This document shows positions 13,301-37,700 of a DNA stretch of 64,000 nt, piece after piece; the first letter of the stretch is position 1; the number at the start of each line of letters is the position of its first letter. Source of the stretch: Desmodesmus armatus. Lineage: Eukaryota; Chlorophyta; Chlorophyceae; Sphaeropleales; Scenedesmaceae. The DNA lies in contig VIIQ02000211.1 in assembly GCA_007449985.2 (NCBI GenBank), positions 1 through 64,000 on the forward strand. The letters run 5' to 3'. The translations under genes were made by a program, and so were the position numbers. The notes beneath the pieces were generated by a model. That model ran no database searches, was not told where the DNA came from, and worked only from the letters and a program-made list of their open reading frames with translations.

Positions 13301-13935
13301 AGCACCGCCTCACCTATCAACACCAGCAGCAGCAGCGCGCTCGTGCCGCTGATGGCCATTGCATAAGGGGTGGTGAGCAGGCCGACGCCACACAGCACGT
13401 TGATGGCGTTGAAGGCTGTCTGCCAGTTGGAACTTGTCGACCGCTCCTGTGCAGCACGCATCATGCAGCACGCTGTGGGTTATGCGTTCACAAGGGTTTC
13501 CACAGTACTTGCAAAAGGCTCACGTCGGCTGCCATCAAAAGTCAGTGCACCCCGCATGACAATGGACTCCACCAAAAAGTTACCCCACCCTTTATCAACC
13601 TCCCTTACAGGTGTGTTGCGGCACACTTCACACCAGCAATGCGTCCCAGACAAGATGAGCACCCCGAGTAAGGGCACGCTTCATGCTACTGCATGCCTAT
13701 GCTGTACGTACCTCCTCTATGTGCAGTGTGAAGTTCTCCGTAAGCACGTGCGTTCCCGCGGAGTCCTTGGTGATGCTGCGCACGCCGCTGATCAGTGACG
13801 GCAGCGAGCTGGCTGTAGCAGCTAGCGAACCGCCAGACGCTGTGGCCGATATGAGGCTGGGTGTGATTGTGGTCTTGGGTGTGAGGGATGACTCATCACC
13901 ATCAAATTCAAACAGCAGCGCCTCCTCCAGGTCAT
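10302..13935 (-). CDS. AVT1: Vacuolar/vesicular amino-acid transporter, AVT1-like (AAAP family)
   Basis: A proton-coupled amino-acid transporter of the AAAP (Aa_trans) family, probably in the vacuolar membrane. Exons, 5' to 3' on the minus strand: 13935-13712, 13446-13314, 13083-12857, 12473-12248, 11911-11794, 11448-11397, 11108-11001, 10613-10302 (stop 10304-10302). All junctions are GT-AG and in phase. The first exon gives an acidic Ser/Thr-rich cytosolic N-terminus. The second begins the membrane domain with SNWQTAFNAINVLCGVG. Later exons carry SIRTYPDIGQAAFGR, LILEADNLS-like FMILEADNLS, VLPTVWLRDLSLLSFLSVGG, FCFSGHAVFPSLYASM and NPISKLALTLAP, all characteristic of plant AVT1. About 465 residues are covered, close to family size. 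The start codon was not identified: the first listed exon has an acceptor-like end and its frame stays open upstream without an ATG, so one 5' exon is probably missing. The family call is near certain; the substrate is inferred. Confidence 0.93.
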
Positions 13936-14851
13936 CTGAAACGGGGTGGACAGGAGGCAGAGTATTAGTGATGTGATTCAGGGTGGTGCATAGTGGATGG
14001 GTGATGACAGTTTTGAAGGCGCGCGCAGGGTGTCGTGATGCAGCAAGACAACATGCACCGGCATCTGTGCTGTGCGATTGCCCTACGTCAAGCAGCCTTG
14101 CTACTCCCCTCGTGAATTCCCCAGCGGCTGACAGGAAGCAAGCTTTCCCCGCTGCTCAAAGGCATAACCAGGCAGCTGCAGTCAAAGCCACCACCGCTGC
14201 TGCTACCTGCCATTGCCAAGGAAACCAGCCTGCAGCTGCACAGCTGCTGCCAATGGCGATGCCGCCGCTGCTGCTGACGCTCACACAGCTGCTGCTGCTG
14301 CCGCTGCCACCTGCTGTGACACATTTACGCGCCTGGATCACTGGGCAAGCTTGCCGCCAGAGGTGCCCCATTACTGCGCCTCTTGCCACCTTTGCTAACC
14401 CTCCTGCCACCTTGCTAACCCCACTGCTGAACTGCACCCACAACAAGATCTGACTGGACAGTCTCCATCCCAGGCAAGCACAGTACCACACCAACCACAC
14501 CTCAGCACATTACACCGCATCACGGCTATATAGTGCCTGCAGCCTGTTCGCACCTTCATTGACTGCTGTGCCTCTGGAGTCTGCGTGCCGCAACAGCCTG
14601 CCTCCTGCTGCTGCTGCTGCCGGGTGCCTGGGCGAGCGTGCCTCCTGCTCTGCATCTAACAGCTGCGGATGTGCTGAGCGAATGAAGCTGCCTGCATGGA
14701 CACAACAGGCAGCAACACAGCAGAGGTGTCTGTGAGGACGCAAAGCAAGGGGGTACGCAACACTGCTGGTGGTCATACTTGCTAGCAACCACAGGCAACC
14801 CTGGAGAAAAGAGAGGTGTGCACGCCATGATCAGATTGAGCCGCCCCACAG

Positions 14852-14911
14852 TTTGTGCCTGTCTAGGTAGCCCAGCAAAGATTTGTGCCTGTCTAGGTAG
14901 CCCAGCAAAGA
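14852..14911. repeat. 30-bp direct tandem duplication
   Basis: Two adjacent, near-identical 30-base copies contain GTGCCTGTCTAGGTAGCCC, at about 14,852 and 14,882. Confidence 0.9.
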
Positions 14912-15709
14912 GATGTACACATCAGAACCCTTTTGTGCACAGCCTTGACTAGACTTTCACTCCTGGCCCAATACACCCCACGCTACAGCCACCTGTAGGT
15001 GCTCAATACACCCGTGGCATGCTGATGAGTAGTGCCTGGTGATGCTGAACTGTTTGTAATGGACAGGTGTTCAGCAAGTATGTGTCTGGTGCACCATCCC
15101 CGCACGAATCTTGTAAAGCTGTGTTTGGCTGGCAGGGGGATCAGAAGGAAAATGGTCCCTGATGCATGCATCAACACTTGAGTTGCGGCTCGAGCGTGTT
15201 GGTGGGGATCAGTGAGTGACAACCACAAGAACGACTACATCGGGCAGACATTTTGGACTGAACACATACAATGTGTCCACAACTCAGTACATACAGCTGC
15301 ACAAGCTCGCGAGAGGCAAGTGCTACCACCCGGCCATTTGCATTCCAATGCTCTGTGCTGATGCCATTTACAAAAACTCCCACCTTCCACTTCCAATGGC
15401 ACCAGCGTGCCATACTTTGATAATATCATAACGAAAGGCTCCCATGAACGTGGCCAATACACGCCCCTTAGCTAGCAACACTGCTGGGTGGGCTTCAGTA
15501 GCAACCATCAGCAAGGAGGACTGAGCTAGCTGCCCATCACGCGTGGAGGAGACGAAGAAACGTCATGAACAGAACGAGTGGGTTGAATTAGCACTGAAAA
15601 TACACGTAGCCTGCAGCCCCGAAGCAGGTGGCCGTATTTGGTGTCTAGGCGGGCACTTCGAGCGCGCAACAGAGGCGATGGGCAGCAAACGTCGCTGTCA
15701 AGATGTTTA

Positions 15710-15752
15710 AAAAAACTACTACCTTGAAGATAAAAAACTACTACCTTGAAGA
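15710..15752. repeat. 22-bp direct tandem duplication
   Basis: Two tandem copies contain ACTACTACCTTGAAGATAAA in an A-rich patch that is unlike the surrounding GC-rich sequence. Confidence 0.85.
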
Positions 15753-17242
15753 TAAAGAAATAAAGGGCCGGCCCATGGCGCCAGCCAACCGAGTAACGGT
15801 CGCACAGGCTGTACATGCATGTGCAGTACATTCAGCAAGACCGCAGAGATGGATGAAGTCAGCATGGTTATGCCCATATACACAACTAACAATAAAGGAG
15901 ACTTAAAATCAAAAATGCTGGTCAGATGCAGGAGCATCTGCCAGGCTGTCACAGCGCAGCAACATGTTGCGGTTCCCCCTCCCCCTCCCCCTCCCCTCCC
16001 CCCTGCAACACCCGTCGACACATAATTCAATATTGATACGACCGATGGTTGCAGTCACCACTGTACAATGGTCTACTGCAGACCACAAGTTCTCAAACAA
16101 GATACCCACAAGAAAAGCTGGGTGCAGTGCTGCTGCTGCTGCTGCTGCTGGAATGCACCGGCGGCACTGCAGGGCCAGGGCATGCTGCATGACCTGACGA
16201 CTACAAACTAAGACACGACAACCACTCAGCACTTCCAGCAGTGCGTTGATTGCCAAGTTGACTAGTGTCTGAGCGGCATTCGTACCAGAAAGCAATTGCA
16301 GCACAAAAATGTCCCCTCAAGCAGCACCCGTGTATCAAATTGGGGATTGCAGCCACTGAGGGCAATAACAGACTATACTTATAATAGACACAGCTCAGCC
16401 TGGCCACATCAAAGCTTATGTGCACTAAGAGTGTCAACATGCTGTCTCAATTCCGTCACGGACCATGGTGGTCCTGAGTCCCCCCTCCCCTTCTGCTCAC
16501 CTGTCAAGCTGCCTGCCACAACTGGGTCCCTGGCCGCCCAGTTTGCTGCATCCTGCCAGGTGCGTGGCCAGCTGGTACCTGCCTGCGCTGCCGGAGGGGT
16601 TGACATTGAGTGCCGCCGCACTTCAGGGGCCTCGACTAAGCTGGAGCTGGGCACTGGCACGTACTGCTGCCCTGGCTGGGACATTGTGGACTGTCCCTAG
16701 CTGCCTGACCTGTATAATCAGGGCCTGAACAGTTGCTGTTGCACCAGGTTGCTGTAACTGCTCTTCCTGAGCAGGGGCTGTGCTTGTTTGCTGGGCTAAG
16801 ATGCTGTCACCCTGCTGTGAGCTGCTGCTTTGGGCTGTAGCGTTCCTGGTGCCCTGCTGCCGCTTGAGACGTGGCTTTGTAGGTAGATTGAAATCTTGAT
16901 GCACTGCAACGTACACGATTGGTATGATTGGGTTGCGAGACTGACCAGCCCACCAAAGATCCAAGTCGGACACAACCGAAGCCGTTGCAAGGCCACTGAA
17001 GCACGCGCAAGTTGTATTGCTATGGTAGCACCATCGCGCCAGTGACAACCGCACAGAGCAAGCTTGCAGGTGGCTCAGGTGACATAACAAGTGACATAAA
17101 CTTTGGGACTGCTGCTCGAATCGCAAGCAAGCGTCCTTTGAAAATGCCTATCGCTCCATGATGCTGCTTGCATCGTGCTTCTCGGACAGTCATCGAGTCT
17201 TCACCATGATCTGACGTGTGCAACAGCAGCAAAGATCACACC

Positions 17243-29606
<12,364 letters not shown>

Positions 29607-30427
29607 AGTGATAGCAGCATTAGTCACTGGCGTTCTGTTCACAACAGTGTCAGCCTCGGCCTCAGTCCCAGCAACACAGCTGTATGGGGCTGGGGCAACC
29701 AGCCAAGCTTGCAGACAGGGCAAAACAAGCTCGAACTGGTGGCAAGGTCAGCCTGCATGGCCAGGCCGCCTTGGCATGCAGCAAGTGTGGGAGGCGGCCG
29801 CCCTTGTGCCCCTTCACCTCTGCAGTTGAATCTGTCGCTGCAACAGGCGGCGTTCCGTTGTGCAAGTGTGGGTTTGGGTTGTTTGACATGGTAACACGCG
29901 CTACTGCTGCATCACCACTTGCTGGGCATGCGTTGATCCGTTGCTACCAGCACACCTGTAAAGCACACAGTACTGTTTGCCACCCTGCTGTGCTAAACTC
30001 CTCACTGGCACCTCACTGGTACCAGAGACTAGCACTTTGCGTAACCTATGTAGCAATCTACCCAAGTGTTGGGCACAGGCTTCCTCCAGCGTCTTGTGCA
30101 GTCCTGGTGAATACCTCAAGGCACCCCCGTGCATCGCTCAAAAATAGCAACAGCACCCAAAGTCAACTTATGTGGGAGCAAACCTTGCATACGATGCCCA
30201 GCCAAACCTGCTCAAACTCCCTCCCTCCCATTTGAAATCTCACGCATCCATGCAGACTGTTACCAGTCAGAAAAGCCCCTGTATATCCAACGTTGGGGCT
30301 GAGTCAGCCTTGTGACACAACACAACAATATCCACAGCTCCACAGCTCTACACATCAGCGCTGTCGCGGGCACAGATGGATCTGTGTTTGACAACACCAA
30401 CAGTTACTGTGCTGCATGCCATAAGCC
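29607..30427. other. Convergent 3' flanks of PEX6 and the second F-box/LRR gene
   Basis: Both neighbouring genes end into this stretch. Apart from a plus-strand TGTAA at 29957 I see no further gene or conserved element. Confidence 0.6.
29957..29961 (+). terminator. Candidate poly(A) signal TGTAA for PEX6
   Basis: TGTAA is the usual poly(A) signal of chlorophyte algae. This copy is 351 bases after the PEX6 stop on the sense strand. A five-base motif is weak evidence by itself. Confidence 0.4.
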
Positions 30428-33291
30428 CTACTGCATGCTGCTCTGCCGCACCAACGCCTGCAGCTGCGCTCCCATCGCAGCCATGGTTGCCTGCAACTCA
30501 GTCACCTGCTGCTGCTGTCTCTCCTGCTGCAACAACAACTGCTTCCTATCCTCCTGCTCCTGCTGCAGCTTGCTCCCAAGGTCAGCAACAGTACCTCGCA
30601 GCTCCTGCACCTCCTGCCGCAGCTGCTCGTTGTCGCGCTCAGTTTGCAGTGAGTGTCCTGCTGCAGCCCTGGTCAAGCTGTTGAAGGCGCCTTGGACATC
30701 ATGGCCACGAGATTGAGCTTCGCTGTAGTGATCCACTGCCCATTTCAGGGCCCACTGAGGCAGCTTGCGCCAGACGTCAGGGAGTTGGCCCTGCGGGGTC
30801 TGTAGGCAGCGGGCGCAGAGGGTGGAGAGGTGGGGGTGCAGCAACACGCAGTTTGCATCAGCCGCAGCAGCAGCCGAAGCATGGGCAGCAGCGGCAGCAG
30901 GACAATGTGCTGCCACCTGCGCACTTGGCAGGCTTGTGCGCAACAGCATGGGTGTAAAAGCTTGCTGGATACATGGCAATTGCACAGCCAGCATGATGCT
31001 GTTGCTGTTGCAATGTGCAGGCCAGGGTGCTCAATACCCAGCAACGTCTGCACAGATACTATGGGGCCAGCCCGCAACTGCGGTGTCGTTGTTCTGCCGA
31101 TGATGCAAATTCACCTGTAACGCGATTTCATATTCGTCGTCTTCTTCCTCCCAATGGGTCCGCAGGCAGGTGAGGTGTTGGCAGCTTGTCAGCTGAACGA
31201 TCCCACCAAAGTAGGACATGTCCATGTCATTCACACACAGATCATGCAGCCTGGTGAGCCTAGCCAGCCCACACCAGAAGTTATCAGTGCACTCCTCGCC
31301 TCCCGCACTCAGGTGCAGGCGGGTCAGCGACTGCAGCTCGCACAGGCGAGCTATGCTGCACCAATCGTCCCAGGGTTTGTACACCTGGAAGACCGGCTCG
31401 TTCGGTCTCGCTGCAGCAGCAGCAGCAGCAGCAGGCAGCAGCAGCAGACACACTGGGTGCGAAGGGCGTGTGCAGGGAGACAATGGCACTAGTAGGGGCT
31501 GCAGGAGCAGGGTAGTGAGTGGGGGGCTTGATTGTTTTGTTGAAGTAGCTCAAGGAAGAGAGACTGGGCTGAGGACACGAAGGCAGTGACATGCACAAGC
31601 AGATGCAGCAAAAAGTGTGATTGCGTGTGTGACTGAGTGACTGAGTGAGTGAGTAAGTGAGTGAGTGAGTGGATGAGTGCGTGCGCGCGTGCGTGCGTGC
31701 GTGCGTGAGTGAGTGAGTGAGCAAGGAGGCGGACCGGCAAGTGATTAGTTGGGTGAGTGCCACAGTGCGCCTTGGGCAAAGACTAGCATAACTGAGGTGG
31801 ACACCTTGTGAGAGTGTACACCCGGGGGTCTTACAACCCCCACCAACCCAGAATTCTTTCTATTCCCAGCCTCTGACCTGTCAATAACATTTGCCCACCT
31901 GCGCTCACATCGAGCCACTCCAAATCAGGGCAGCAACGCACCACAGCAGAAGCACCCCTCCCAGTGCCCAGCAAGCTCATTGTTGCTTGCAGCCCCTTCA
32001 GCTTCGGCAGCAGACGCCCCTTGGGGAACATGTGGCCGTAGTGCCGCTGCTTGACAAGCGGGCCATCCAGGATTAGGCAGGTCAGCTGGCTAGATGCTGT
32101 CAGGGCAGCAGCGTCAACTGTTGTGGGGGCGACTGGTGAGAGTGCCACAGACAGCTCCAAGTGCTGCAGCTGTTTGAGGCGGTTAAAACTTGTCAGACCC
32201 ACCCCCGGTCCTTCCTCCTCTTCTTCCTCTTCTGATTCCCCCTGCCCCGCACCCGCCTCCCCCTCTGATACGTCTTCCCAAGGGTCATTCCAAGCAGGAG
32301 ATGATGCCGCTGCATCCCCCTGCTGCTGCTCCCCCTGCTCCATCTCCTCGTCCTGCTGCTGCTGCTGCTGCTGCTGATCCCCCTCCCCTGCGGGTGCTGC
32401 TTGCAGGACTGACTCCCGTACCGTCAGGTGCTGCAGGCCAGTCATGCCCCGCAGCACCGCAGGACTGAAGCCATCTGCCCCATCCATCTCTAACCACCGC
32501 AGCTCTGTCAGTGCAGCTATAGCTGGGATGCTGTCACCGTCTACTCCCACAGCGTCGCCCTGTATGTTTACAGTGCACCATGCCGCCCTCAGACACAGCT
32601 TGGTAAGCGATACCGGTAATGCTGTCAGGCCGCCTGCTGGGTAGCTCACTATCTCAAGCTCCTGCAGGCGGGTTAGGCTGTGCAGAGAGCCCAGCACAGG
32701 ACCATCCGCACCCGATAAGTGCAGGTGGGTGAGGTGCAGCAGGGGTGAGAGGTCAGGGCCGCTGCCGCGGGCTGTTGTGCTGGAGAGAGCCAGGTGCTGT
32801 AGGTTGGTGAAGGCTGGGAGGGTGCCCAGCCACACTGTGCAGTCCCAGAGCCGCAGGCGGGTGATACCTGACAGCTCACGCGGCAGGTCACAGCAGGTTG
32901 CTGTGGCTACCTGCGGGTCTGCAGCTGCTGTATCCTGTGTGGTTGCCACTGTGAGGCGCTCTAAGTCGAGGGAGCGCAGGCTGGTGAGCTGATGCATAGG
33001 GAGCTGCAGGGTGAGTGGGTCTTTGGCACTGCACCCTGTCACTGCCAGGGTGTCCAGAGCTGCTGCTGCAGCAGCGTGTGCATGCAGCCAGCTGGACAGA
33101 GCTGCAAGCTGGCCGCACCCTACACCTTCTCTCCGCTGTTTGGAGCCGTGTATGCTGATGCTGTTGGTGGCTGAGACTGCTGCTGTGCGCCATAGTGAGC
33201 ACACCCTGGCCATGGTGCACAGCCGCTCTGATAGTTCCAGACGGGATAACACAAGGGCCAGAAGCTCTGGAGGCAGCTGGTGGGAGTGCAT
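30428..33291 (-). CDS. F-box/leucine-rich-repeat protein with acidic insert and C-terminal coiled coil
   Basis: A probable SCF-type substrate receptor. Exons on the minus strand: 33291-31899, 31410-31115, 30916-30428; phases 1 and 0 agree, giving about 725 residues. The F-box is LPPELLALVLSRLELSERL followed by RVCSLWRTAAVSATN (residues ~5-40). Many LRRs follow, for example LTSLRSLDLERL, FTNLQHLALSS, LLHLTHLHLSG, LTRLQELEI and LRWLEMDGADG. Between repeats lies a Gln/Glu insert (eight Gln, then seven Glu in ESEEEEEEEGPG). Exon 2 continues the LRRs (LTRLHLSAGGEE, LTRLHDLCVNDMD). Exon 3 is Ala-rich, then has LPQWALKWAVDHYSEAQ and a long coiled coil (LRQEVQELRGTVADLGSKL) ending SSMQ. An upstream in-frame ATG at 33360 exists, but a splice-acceptor-like stretch between the two favours the internal start. 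Its layout matches the gene nested in PEX6. Confidence 0.88.
31625..31725. repeat. GAGT/GCGT tetranucleotide microsatellite in an F-box gene intron
   Basis: About 100 bases of GTGAGTGAGT and GCGTGCGT units lie in intron 1 of the minus-strand F-box/LRR gene (31411-31898). On the sense strand it is a pyrimidine-rich ACTC/ACGC run upstream of the acceptor. Confidence 0.9.
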
Positions 33292-34116
33292 GGAAGAGAC
33301 CTGCACAAGACATGGTATAGGGTTGGAGGGAAGGGAAGAGGGAACACACGGTTTAAGCATGCGCGGGACTGTCTGCGGGGTTTAGAGGGTAAGCTGGAAA
33401 TAATGTCACCAGAGCAGCAAAACTGGTGACACAACTTGCTGCATAACTTCAAGGCCTGTGGGAGGGCAAACGCTGAAGAGAACATGTGTCCTGCGCGTTT
33501 CCAAAGGCACGATGCTACACATATACTGTAAGATAACATATAGAGCGGTGCTGTGCTGCAGATACAAGATAGATACTTGTATGAGGGTGCAGGTGTGTTG
33601 GTCGGCTGCTGCGTGTGAGGACCCCATCATGATTGCTACACCCAAGAGATCATGAGAACCTACTGTAGGGTTTGAGGCATCCAGTTGGACCATTTTGGTG
33701 TGTTGTCCTGGCGTCTTGCTGACAATGGAAAGATCTGGCATTCGATCTTATCTGCTGCTGCTACTGCTGATCAGCGGAGCAGAACCCACGCAAGGGTTGC
33801 AACCACTTTCACTTTGTTTGTTGGCTGAACAAGATACTGTAAAGCGCTTGCTTAAACTACTCCTGAGGTCAAACACATGTTGACCGCCATGCAACAAGCG
33901 CATTTTGCATGTTGCAGTCTTCAGCGAAGTGCATTGAAAATCAAGCTGCCATTTGCTGAATACACGGCTGCTCTCGTGTTGCTCTTGTGGAAATCCCGTT
34001 GAGTCACTTGCGACACCGGTCACCGCGAGCTATCCTGTTCCCACCATGATCAGCTGATGTTGAAGCAAAGCACCACAAGTCCACTTCTTCCGGTCCTCAC
34101 CTATCAATAGGTGCAC
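33292..34116. other. Divergent spacer between the F-box/LRR gene and a secreted-peptide gene
   Basis: It holds the 5' flank of the minus-strand F-box/LRR gene. A short plus ORF (ATG 33725, stop 33881-33883) starts with MERSGIRSYLLLLLLISG, which looks like a signal peptide, but it is only 52 codons long and has no homology I recognise. I list it here rather than as a gene. Confidence 0.4.
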
Positions 34117-34679
34117 ATGAGGTGGCTGTGCTGTTGGGCTGTTCTTCTGCTGCTGCTGTGCTGGTCTGCAACTGCACAAAGGCCGAGCAGCAGCGGGCAG
34201 CAGCAAGTCGCATCGTGTCCTACAGCAACAGTGAGCCTCATAAAGCGAGCCAGTGCTAGCCAGAAGTTTGCAGGGGACCTGGATAGTACATGCGGTGAGC
34301 ATCCTTAGAGGGGGGAGCATGTTGCACTTGCCGCTCGCTGGATGCTTGCTGGCATTGCCTTGAAGCATGTTTGCAAGGTTTACTGGCTCCATGAGTCATC
34401 CTCCCACGTTGATATCATATTGATGATGTGGCACCTTCTGCTGTGTCTGCCTCCCTGACACCAGCCACGGACCGAGGCTGCTACAGCAAGTGCTTCTGCC
34501 TCAGTATCAAGAAGGCAGTAGCAGTGCTGCGTCAAGCAAATGTGGACAGGAAGGGGCCAGCATGGAGCCCCTGCATGAAACAGACATGGACCAGCTTGGT
34601 GCTGCCAAGGGCGCCTAAGCAAGCCCTGGATGCATGGAGGCAGCAATCCTGCAAGAGCACACAGAAATGCTCCTGGTGA
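34117..34679 (+). CDS. Small secreted cysteine-rich protein, unrecognised family
   Basis: Two exons, 34117-34294 and 34465-34679, join in phase 1 (TGC G / CC) and give 130 residues. The first 21 residues, MRWLCCWAVLLLLLCWSATA, are a textbook signal peptide with a likely cut after ATA or TAQ. The mature part is Ser/Gln-rich, then basic and Cys-containing: STCATDRGCYSKCFCLSIKK, with later Cys in SPCMK and SCKSTQKCSW. Its Cys spacing matches no family I can name. The donor is GTGAGC, the acceptor is ACCAG, and a TGTAA poly(A) motif sits 50 bases after the stop, so it looks like a real short gene. It lies on the plus strand in a region otherwise dominated by minus-strand genes. The function is unknown; a secreted or cell-wall role would be inference only. 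Confidence 0.6.
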
Positions 34680-34728
34680 GGGTGGTGCAAGGTACCAAGC
34701 TGGTACTATCAGGCAGTAAAAAGTGATA

Positions 34729-34733
34729 TGTAA
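34729..34733 (+). terminator. Candidate poly(A) signal TGTAA
   Basis: It lies 50 bases after the stop of the secreted Cys-rich protein on its sense strand, within the usual spacing range for chlorophyte genes. Confidence 0.5.
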
Positions 34734-37700
34734 AGCGGCCACACCAGCACTTGCTTTGAGCCTAGCAGGGCTTACATGCAGGCTCAGTAGTGGGACTGGC
34801 CATAAGCAGCAGAGTCAAGCAGAAGTGCAGCCGCATGGACCACAGCCTCAGCTACGCTTGTGCAGACCTCATTGGGTCACAGCAGTCAGCCTGTCTGAGG
34901 CTCCAGACCCAATGTGCCTAGACATGGGCTTCCATCTCAATGGCAAGCACGCCTTACATGTGATGATCATGTGCTGTGCTGCTCATGCAGACAACATTGG
35001 GCTTGAGCTGTCGCCCCACCAGGTCAATACCCCTGCCAGGAAAACCATGATGCGCATGCATGTCTATTGTGACAAGGGCGTCGACACATTTTGACTGGGC
35101 AGCACATACCTTGGCAGTGCAGCACATGGGTTGGCATCTGCCGGGCAGGGCAGTTTGTGCTGAAGCACTGGTGACACCATTCCCCGGGCTGCCTCCAACC
35201 TATAGAGCCATTGTGTCTGACGAGCGGGCCTCTGCGCCATGACTGCATATGTGTTTGATTGATCCAATTGTGTTTTATCTGGCTGGTCTGACTGATAGCT
35301 GATCTGGCTGGGGCAGCTTTCTTGGTGGTGGTGACTCATGACATTGGCCGTCAGTCACGCTGGCAACCGTGGTAGTTGCCATCATGAACTCTGGGTTACG
35401 GCTTTGCTTTGGCATGCTTTACGAGCCAAGTATGTGGTGCACTGCCATGTTGTACTGCTAGGTGTATGCAAAGCGCCTCAGGCCGTCATTCCTTGAGGCT
35501 TGACAGGGCCCCCCATACAGTGTACATGCATAGGAACCAGAGGCTGTGTCAGCTGCACCTTGTCTGGCACTGTACACCTGAGTGCAGAGCATTGGCGATG
35601 TTTGTCATCCCTCACTGTCCTCATTTGTTCTGTGTTGATGTCAGCACTGAATGAGGCTGCTCAAGATGGTTGCGTTGGCAAGCAACGCTTACCGCACATG
35701 TTTTTTAGTGCAACTCAACCGTCATTTTTTGTGGACCTCTGCGCCGGTGTGAATGTGACACTGTACCTGCATTGACACATGGCACTCTGCACTGTGCATA
35801 CAGTATGGTACGTGCATAGGAAAGCACCGATTTTGTGGTAGGCAGATGTGTCACTATCTAGGAGGCAGATGAGGATCACCAAGTTGTTCAAAGCAGATGT
35901 AACAGCAGATTACTGGCATGCACTTTCAACGTTTGTCGCCTTCATGGAACACCCTAACCAGCCTTCAAGCTGTGACTTGCCGTCCGCTGGCGCAATTGCA
36001 TGCTCAGGAATTGGTCTTGGTTGTGTCGCAAGCCCTGCTGGCAGTTTGCTTGAATATTACACGCCAAGGCGCACACCATCCAAGCTACACAGAGGCCCGA
36101 CCAAGTCACAACAGCTTTGGGTAGCGGGACATGCCACAGCAATCGGAGAAACAGTGTTTTTCATGTAAGGAAAAGGCATGTCAACCTGATTGGCCTAACC
36201 CTGAGGTACAGACCAGACTGCTAAGCACCCACAACAAGCACGCAAGTAAGCAACATAGTGATGTTCATAACCCTCTGAAACCTGGTGCAAGGGCTAGCAG
36301 CTGCCCCATTTGGTTGGGTACCTAGACACATGTCATGCAGGACCAGGGTGCCCAAGTGCTGCAGGCTCAACACCCCGCACGTGCTGCAAGCAGCACCGAC
36401 AAGCAAGCAAACCCCTGAACACAGGCAGTCCCAACCACCCCATTCATCAACAGGAAATTGTATGTTTCAGGCAGCACATGGATGGGGCACATGTCTTGTG
36501 CACTCCACCCCTACCCAACCCTGAGGAACCTGGCCTAGGAACGAACTGCGGCAGTTGGCCTTTGGACAAACCGCAGTTTGAAACCTGCACCAACAACACC
36601 CAAAGAACCTTGCGGCAGTCAACCACTGAGCGCGGCGTTGTGCCTGCCTCCAACCACATGACAAGCGGAGCTGCATGTTGCGCAGCACATGCCGCGCAAC
36701 CGCACAACGTGCAGGTCGCACCAACAGCACGACGACCGCCCAGCACTGCACATGCAATCGCATCAACTGTGTGGTGTTGCAGCTCGTCCGCTCCACAGGT
36801 GACTGATACCTGCTGCAAATGCCGACAGCCGACGCACCCCACACCAGTCGCACACACCTGAAGACCAAGATAATATAGTGCAGTTCTCAAGTTGGCCAAA
36901 GAAGCGGAACCTTCACCGACCCCCACAACCAGACATGGCACACTACTGGAAACAATCGAGCAATCATCAACCCTGAGAAACCGTACACAACACACCCTAT
37001 TCACCCTGAAACCACCAAAACAATCCTGGCACAACCTTGCGAGCTGGCAGGCAGGCACGGGGGCAGCCCTAGCCCAGGGCTAGCGGGCCTTGCAGCTTTG
37101 CACGTGTGTAATGCTGGCAGCACAATGCAAGGCGCCTGCAATAAGTGTGCAAGTCGCCTGCGGCTGCATCACACAGCTGCACCAATCTTGAGAGTGACTG
37201 CACGGCATGTCAACAACACATGGTTGTGGGGTGTACACAAACATGTATGGGAGCAGCTAGCATGCAGGCAGGATTGCAAAGTCGTACAAGGCTCTCCAAA
37301 GCAATGGTGACACTCTAGAATGCAAAACGTACACTGCGGGACGCTCACACCTCACTCCGACGACAACAAACAACACAGGAGACGCTCACAAAACCGAAAA
37401 ATGCTTGCCGACACCACATGCCGCATCCTTCGCAACACCGCCGGGGCACAACCTACCAGACGACTCACAAACAACACAACAAACAGACAATGTCCAAGCA
37501 GCCATCACATCTGCAAATGTATGTGTGCACCTGGGCATCTTTGCACCTTCAGCGTAAGACCAGGACGGGGTGGCGTGGATGCAAGATGCATGCAGCTGCA
37601 CAATGCCCAGCGCAGGACACCATGACGCAGCCTACAACCACAGCATGCTGCGCGGCATCGTGCCCTGCTGCATAGACATCGCCGCAGGCTGCTGCGTGCA

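Larger units (their letters stand above)
13936..17242. other. Intergenic region between AVT1-like (minus) and PEX6 (plus)
   Basis: The two genes are divergent, so promoters and the missing AVT1 5' exon should lie here. Small direct repeats, CTG/CAG runs (14,260-14,320 and 16,130-16,150) and a C-rich tract (about 15,975-16,005) are present. Minus-strand frames at 16623-17126 and 17020-17232 are open but match no family I recognise. Confidence 0.5.

Noticed and set aside
16623..17126. 167-codon minus-strand ORF upstream of PEX6
   Set aside because: Starts and ends in low-complexity Gln/Ala sequence, no family match, no supporting splice chain.
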